Shown: one piece after another, positions 5,949-9,730 of the stretch
Layout: the number at the start of each line of letters is the position of its first letter
How positions within the stretch are numbered: position 1 is the first letter of the stretch
Origin: Thiotrichales bacterium
Lineage (GTDB): Bacteria > Pseudomonadota > Gammaproteobacteria > UWMA-0217
DNA: 9,730 nt
Direction of reading: 5' to 3'
Assembly: GCA_024763135.1 (NCBI GenBank)
Contig: JANTGD010000110.1
Span: 1-9,730 of the forward strand
Program-made: the position numbers and the translations under genes
The notes under the pieces: generated by a model
Told to the model about the DNA's origin: nothing
Seen by the model: only the letters and a program-made list of their open reading frames with translations
The model's database searches: none

Positions 5949-8516
5949 CTATAGATCACGACGGAAAACATGGGAACGGGCCGTCGACAGGCTGTCCCAT
6001 CCGGGTTTATGTTCAAGATTGGATTTCTTAATATCGACCAAGACCGTGTTATACGCAAAGGCTCCGGCCGGGCTTGGATTATCTAAAGTAAGCATGTCGG
6101 GATTACCTGCGCGATCGACGCCATTTTCATCAAGGTCCAACCACGCCCCCTCATGCAGGATAGCAACACCAGGCAACACACGTTCGGTCACATACACTGG
6201 GACTACGACGGTACCGCGATCATTGAATACCTCAACAATATCTCCCGTTTTCAGGCCCAAACGTTTGGCATCGGCTGCATTGACCGTCACCTCCTGTTCG
6301 TAGGTTTCTCTTAACCACGGAATATTGTTGAATATTGAATGGGTCCGCCAACGCGGATGCGGCGACACCAAATGGAAGGGGTGTTTTTTCGTCTTCGGAC
6401 TGTTTAAAGACTCCCATGGTTCGATCCATTTTGGAATCGAGGGAACATGTGCGCCATATTTTGTGCGTTTCCAGTCCTCAATTCCCGCCAGCTCTGTACA
6501 TAAAATCTCGATTTTGCCCGAGGGGGTACTGAACGGCTTGCCTTTTTCGATCTGATCGCGAAAAGCAACATGTGGCTCTTTAAGGACGAACTTATAAATG
6601 CCATGCTGTTTAAACTCTTCCCACGGCATGGTGACATGTTGATGATGCATGACCTTTGATTCCCACCACTCATTGAGGTAGGCCTCATCTACCGCATCGT
6701 TGTAGTGGAAGTAATCACGGTTTGCCTTGGGATTGTAGGCCCGACCAAACTGTTCTCCACCCAGTCGATAGGCCAACTCGGTAAATACCTGGAAATCCGT
6801 CTTCGACTCACCCATGGGTTCAATGACCTTAGGGCGATGGATATAGTAGTGGCCCTTGTACCAGGGCAAGGCAACATCGTGTCGCTCGAAATGGGTCGCG
6901 ATTGGGAACAACACATCGGCGAAAGTGCCTGAGGGTGTAATGGTTGAATCCATGCAAACCACCAAATCGAGCTTTTTAATGGCCTGCACTTCTTTCTTAA
7001 TATTTGTAAGCTGATTAAACCAATCAGAGCCTTGCCAAAAAATCCCGCGGATATTCGGTACGACGCCATCGAGTTCATCGTTGCGTGGCCATAAACCCGC
7101 TTCTTCGCGCGTTACATTGGGGTAATTGAGCACAATATGTGCCCACCGATCGGACTTAATCGATGCCCACCAGTTATTGGCGTATTCATCGTATGGATAG
7201 GCGACCGACTCCATGTGAAAACCTTTGCCCACACCTTCTGCACAGCCACCGAGCACGCCGATATTGCCGGTCATAGATTGCAACGCGGCCGCCATTCGGT
7301 TGTACTGTTCACCATAGGCGTTTCGCCCTGGTGCCCAGCAGGCCTTGAGGGCCGCAGGTTTTGTGGTCGCATACATCTTGGCGAGTTTGATAATATCCTC
7401 GGCTTTTACCCCGCAAATTTCAGAGGCCCATTGCGGCGTCTTCGGGGTACCATCGGTTTTACCCAGGATATAGTCCTTAAAATTCTCCTGACCATTGGGT
7501 GAATTCTTCGCCCAATCCGGCATGGTGCCTGCATCCATACCCTGAGTAAATTTGTCGATGAACGCCTGATCCTGCAGGTTATTGGTAAAAATGTAATGCG
7601 CCATCCCCGCCATCATGGCCGCATCGGTATTGGGACGGATCGGTATCCACCAGGCATCGTAGGCCGCAGCGGAATCTGTATATTGCGGATCCACCAATAC
7701 GAACTTACAACCACGCTGCTTGGCAAGACGCATATAATAAAATGTGTTCCCGCCATGAAAAGTGTAGGCGGGGTTCCAACCCCACATAATGATGAGCTTG
7801 GAATGAGCAAACGCATCGTCTTCATTACCATCGTGAATCGTGCCGAAGGTCCAGTTGGAACTCGTCGTCGTTCCCTGATAGGACGGTACCGACCAGGAAT
7901 TGGTACGGCATCCAAACATCCCCAAAAACCGGCCCAATAGCCCTTCAATCTGATCCGACTTATGCAATACACCATAAGACGCACCCGCATAACTTTGGTC
8001 CAGAAGCGCCTGCGGACCATATTGCTCCTTGATGGTAAGCATTTTTTTGGCAACATAGTCCAGCGCCTCATCCCAGGATGCCCGGCGAAACTTCCCTTCA
8101 CCTCGCTCACCAACACGTATCATGGGGTACAATAAACGTTCAGCCGAATACAAACGCAGCCGATAGGAGCGCCCGCGCAGACAAGCTCTGACCTGAGGTT
8201 CTTCCTCTGTATCTTTGCCAAATGCGCCATTTTTCTGGTAGCGGCCATCATCGGATGACAGACGCACAATCACATCACCTTTTTTATGTGCCACCAAGGC
8301 ATGACGCGATCCACAGTTATGGGCGCAACTGGTAACCACGGTTTCCAACTGGTCATCGGTTGGATAGGGCTCGTAAGCAAAGGCCTCTGCCTGTTTGGAT
8401 TTCATCAACGATCCCGCCCCCAGGGCCGCAGATCCCAACGCGCTACTTTTTAGAAAAGTGCGGCGCGTCATATTCAATGAGTTTTTCAACACATCACTGA
8501 TTTTATCGCTATTCAT
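5949..8516 (-). CDS. DmsA-like Tat-exported molybdopterin oxidoreductase, catalytic subunit
   Basis: An 855-residue catalytic subunit of the DMSO reductase superfamily, carrying a bis-molybdopterin guanine dinucleotide cofactor. A twin-arginine signal (T17-R18-R19-T-F-L-K) precedes a hydrophobic Ala/Gly stretch and an Ala-rich cleavage region near residue 46, so it acts in the periplasm. The N-terminal cluster motif is C64-x3-C68-x3-H72 ... C112 with the following LRGRSYR; the third ligand, cysteine in DmsA as I recall it, is histidine. The molybdenum-ligand region aligned with DmsA is FGCRTNSWSVPSYQG, making S212 the likely serine ligand, though this alignment is by eye. Later blocks typical of the family include IIMWGWNPAYT, FVLVDPQYTDSA, GNIGVLGG, TFADVLFPIATHFER and the C-terminal molybdopterin-binding LVSPHPRWRTHS. 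GGAG lies 8 nt before the ATG. Closest to DmsA/YnfE-type reductases by overall look, but the substrate and reaction direction cannot be fixed from sequence. Confidence 0.92.
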   Translation of the reverse strand: MNSDKISDVLKNSLNMTRRTFLKSSALGSAALGAGSLMKSKQAEAFAYEPYPTDDQLETVVTSCAHNCGSRHALVAHKKGDVIVRLSSDDGRYQKNGAFGKDTEEEPQVRACLRGRSYRLRLYSAERLLYPMIRVGERGEGKFRRASWDEALDYVAKKMLTIKEQYGPQALLDQSYAGASYGVLHKSDQIEGLLGRFLGMFGCRTNSWSVPSYQGTTTSSNWTFGTIHDGNEDDAFAHSKLIIMWGWNPAYTFHGGNTFYYMRLAKQRGCKFVLVDPQYTDSAAAYDAWWIPIRPNTDAAMMAGMAHYIFTNNLQDQAFIDKFTQGMDAGTMPDWAKNSPNGQENFKDYILGKTDGTPKTPQWASEICGVKAEDIIKLAKMYATTKPAALKACWAPGRNAYGEQYNRMAAALQSMTGNIGVLGGCAEGVGKGFHMESVAYPYDEYANNWWASIKSDRWAHIVLNYPNVTREEAGLWPRNDELDGVVPNIRGIFWQGSDWFNQLTNIKKEVQAIKKLDLVVCMDSTITPSGTFADVLFPIATHFERHDVALPWYKGHYYIHRPKVIEPMGESKTDFQVFTELAYRLGGEQFGRAYNPKANRDYFHYNDAVDEAYLNEWWESKVMHHQHVTMPWEEFKQHGIYKFVLKEPHVAFRDQIEKGKPFSTPSGKIEILCTELAGIEDWKRTKYGAHVPSIPKWIEPWESLNSPKTKKHPFHLVSPHPRWRTHSIFNNIPWLRETYEQEVTVNAADAKRLGLKTGDIVEVFNDRGTVVVPVYVTERVLPGVAILHEGAWLDLDENGVDRAGNPDMLTLDNPSPAGAFAYNTVLVDIKKSNLEHKPGWDSLSTARSHVFRRDL

Positions 8517-8535
8517 GGTTCAGACTCCGGGTCAG

Positions 8536-9309
8536 CTATTGCTTGGCTTGTTGGGCTGGCTTTTTCGGGTATTTCTTGGCGAGCCCCGCGGGTGGGTCTC
8601 CCCAACCAGGCCAGTGTTTGTCGGCATATGGAAATGGAATCCGATACCAGGCGCGTCCACCATGACAGCCATAGCACACATCGCTGTCTTTCTTACCCGC
8701 CGCTTCTATGGCTTTGGCTTTGAGAAAACTCACGCCCTTGTGGCGTTCTGTCTTAATGCCTGCATGACAGGTGAGACAGCTATCCCCAAACATGGCACTT
8801 TTTTCCAACCAGGGCCCCGGCACACCCATTTTTTTCGCATTGTATTGACCGTGACACAAAGCGCAGACATAGGGATCGACCATTTTTCTCATGGTCAGCC
8901 CTGCCTGAGTCGTCGCGGAGGTGCCCGACGTCTCATCTCGGGGATCATTCCCTTCGTGACAGGTTGTACATTTCAGATCCATGACACTTTTTGCATAATC
9001 AGTGACCAGATGGCGTCGATGGAATGTTTCTTGAGGCCCCGTATAGGTATCGAGGGTTTCGTACCAGGCTTTTGCCTCGGAAGCCTTTACGCCAGCAGGA
9101 GATTGCTCGAGTGGCTTTCTTTTGAGTATTTCTTGGTGACAGGCCAGGCATTGCGCATTCGTTGCCTGACTGATTGCCGGCTTAAAATGCAATTTATCCC
9201 ACCGTGCACGGTGATAATCTTTGTCGCTTGACGACTGCCCCATAGCACTCTGGGAAAAGGCAACAATCAAACCTATCCCGAGTAACAGCCGAGTTAAGTT
9301 CGCTCTCAT
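8536..9309 (-). CDS. Soluble periplasmic pentaheme cytochrome c
   Basis: A 257-residue protein with a cleavable Sec signal (residues 1-24, cleavage expected after AMG) and five haem-attachment motifs: C54-LA-C57-H58, C114-TT-C117-H118, C149-AL-C152-H153, C178-LT-C181-H182 and C212-YG-C215-H216. No membrane anchor remains after processing, unlike the NapC/NrfH/TorC types. Scattered non-motif histidines (H33, H41, H97, H100, H190, H232) could supply distal ligands for bis-His haems. The wide spacing between the first two motifs, about 55 residues, is notable. The C-terminus is a Lys/Pro/Gln-rich tail. AGGAGA sits 6 nt before the start and the molybdoenzyme follows 19 bp later, so it is probably that enzyme's direct electron partner in place of a quinol-linked membrane subunit. 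I could not place it in a named pentaheme family. Confidence 0.88.
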   Translation of the reverse strand: MRANLTRLLLGIGLIVAFSQSAMGQSSSDKDYHRARWDKLHFKPAISQATNAQCLACHQEILKRKPLEQSPAGVKASEAKAWYETLDTYTGPQETFHRRHLVTDYAKSVMDLKCTTCHEGNDPRDETSGTSATTQAGLTMRKMVDPYVCALCHGQYNAKKMGVPGPWLEKSAMFGDSCLTCHAGIKTERHKGVSFLKAKAIEAAGKKDSDVCYGCHGGRAWYRIPFPYADKHWPGWGDPPAGLAKKYPKKPAQQAKQ

Positions 9310-9348
9310 GAAAATCTCCTGCGTGAAAACTGAGGTGTTTTGAAAAAG

Positions 9349-9373
9349 TGCGGTATGGCGACGCCATACCGCA
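9349..9373 (-). terminator. Intercistronic hairpin, probable (partial) terminator after the repeat-protein gene
   Basis: TGCGGTATGGCG (9349-9360) and CGCCATACCGCA (9362-9373) are perfect 12-bp inverted arms around a single base. In the minus-strand RNA the stem starts about 20 nt after the repeat gene's stop and is followed by ACTTTTTC, so it resembles an intrinsic terminator. No clear promoter fits between it and the pentaheme gene at 9309, so read-through or a processing role, giving more repeat protein than downstream enzyme, is the likely effect. Confidence 0.6.
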
Positions 9374-9393
9374 AATCAACAGCTCGCCTTTGA

Positions 9394-9730
9394 TTACTTT
9401 TTGAAGGGATTCCACCAGGGCTTCTGTTCGCCACTCATCCCCGACATCCCGCTCATGCCCGACATGCCTTTCTGGCCGCTCATGCCACTCATGCCGGACA
9501 TTCCGGACATACCTTTCTGACCGCTCATCCCTGACATTCCGGACATGCCGCTCATACCCGACATTCCTGACATGCCTTTCTGGCCGCTCATGCCACTCAT
9601 CCCCGACATACCGGACATACCTTTCTGACCACTCATGCCGCTCATGCCTGACATTCCGCTCATACCCGACATGCCTTTCTGGCCGCTCATACCACTCATG
9701 CCGGACATGCCACTCATACCACGCTGGCCG
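9394..9730 (-). CDS. Met-Ser-Gly triplet-repeat protein, N-terminus outside the window (partial)
   Basis: The reading frame is open to the right edge, where it reads Gly-Gln-Arg-Gly before the first visible Met, in register with the repeat. The true start therefore lies outside the window. The visible part has 27 Met-Ser-Gly triplets in blocks of 4, 5, 4, 6, 4 and 4, the first five blocks each closed by Gln-Lys-Gly; the last runs into Glu-Gln-Lys-Pro and the tail WWNPFKK. Glycine is every third residue throughout the array, and aromatic residues occur only in the tail. Serine codons are 14 AGY and 13 TCN, interleaved, so the pattern is kept by selection on protein. A Gly-every-third sequence could form a polyglycine-II or collagen-like rod, and M-x-x-M spacing resembles Cu(I)/Ag(I)-binding Met motifs; neither role is shown. 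Whether it has a signal peptide cannot be seen. It is the upstream neighbour of the pentaheme cytochrome gene, 84 bp away across a hairpin. No family recognised. Confidence 0.7.
   Translation of the reverse strand, partial: GQRGMSGMSGMSGMSGQKGMSGMSGMSGMSGMSGQKGMSGMSGMSGMSGQKGMSGMSGMSGMSGMSGMSGQKGMSGMSGMSGMSGQKGMSGMSGMSGMSGEQKPWWNPFKK
9430..9730. repeat. Coding tandem repeat, 9-bp units in 45-63-bp higher-order blocks
   Basis: The DNA under the repeat protein consists of 9-bp Met-Ser-Gly units grouped by a Gln-Lys-Gly unit, giving block periods of 45, 54, 45, 63 and 45 bp. Gln-Lys is coded CAG-AAA in all five internal spacers, while Ser and Gly codons vary. In most blocks AGY serine codons lie next to the spacer and TCN codons lie further in. 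The array continues beyond the window. Confidence 0.9.

Noticed and set aside
5677..6303. Plus-strand open frame of 208 codons
   Set aside because: It is antisense to the junction of the ferredoxin subunit and molybdoenzyme genes, with no family features.
8395..9231. Plus-strand open frame of 278 codons
   Set aside because: It lies antisense to the pentaheme cytochrome, whose five haem motifs and ribosome binding site are clear, and its translation has no recognisable features.
9394..9717. Taking the ATG at 9717 as the true start of the repeat protein
   Set aside because: The frame stays open to the window edge and reads Gly-Gln-Arg-Gly in repeat register just before it. There is no Shine-Dalgarno sequence, and every unit offers an ATG, so the start must lie outside.
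9430..9730. CRISPR array or non-coding satellite
   Set aside because: The periodicity is a strict multiple of three with no spacers of unique sequence, and codon variation is synonymous, so it is a coding repeat.

Overview
The window most likely comes from a proteobacterium, probably beta or gamma. This rests on the gene types (Tat-exported molybdoenzyme, c-type cytochromes, TorD chaperone), moderate GC content and clear AGGAG-type ribosome binding sites. No rRNA, tRNA or taxonomic marker gene is present, so the assignment is an inference.

Layout: two plus-strand genes on the left (77-988, a ketohexokinase-like PfkB sugar kinase; 1258-2295, a HIT/GalT-fold nucleotidyltransferase or phosphorylase-like protein) converge on a minus-strand gene cluster that fills 2539-9730. 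The gaps on either side of the 1258-2295 gene each carry a short non-coding element (1077-1228 and 2336-2495). The two elements share related ends, GGAAGCYCTGA and TCAGARYTTCC, and look like two members of a MITE family.

The minus-strand cluster, in transcription order, encodes: a Met-Ser-Gly triplet-repeat protein that runs off the right edge; a soluble pentaheme cytochrome c; a Tat-exported DmsA-like molybdopterin oxidoreductase; a four-cluster DmsB-like ferredoxin subunit; a TorD-family chaperone; a c551-like monoheme cytochrome; a large multi-cluster ferredoxin; and a small unrecognised protein. Spacing is tight (19, 11, -4, 68, 15 and 5 bp) apart from 84 bp after the repeat gene, where a strong hairpin sits. 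The catalytic pair is probably a periplasmic oxidoreductase exchanging electrons with c-type cytochromes. No membrane quinol-binding subunit is present, and the substrate cannot be read from the sequence.

The most unusual item is the repeat protein. In the visible part glycine occupies every third position, the array uses only Met, Ser, Gly, Gln and Lys (plus one Arg), and it ends in a Trp-Trp-Asn-Pro-Phe-Lys-Lys tail. The serine codons alternate between the AGY and TCN classes, so the repeat is held at protein level. Its position at the head of a multiheme/molybdoenzyme cluster is the best candidate here for something undescribed. A second oddity is a histidine in place of the third cysteine of the molybdoenzyme's N-terminal iron-sulfur motif.
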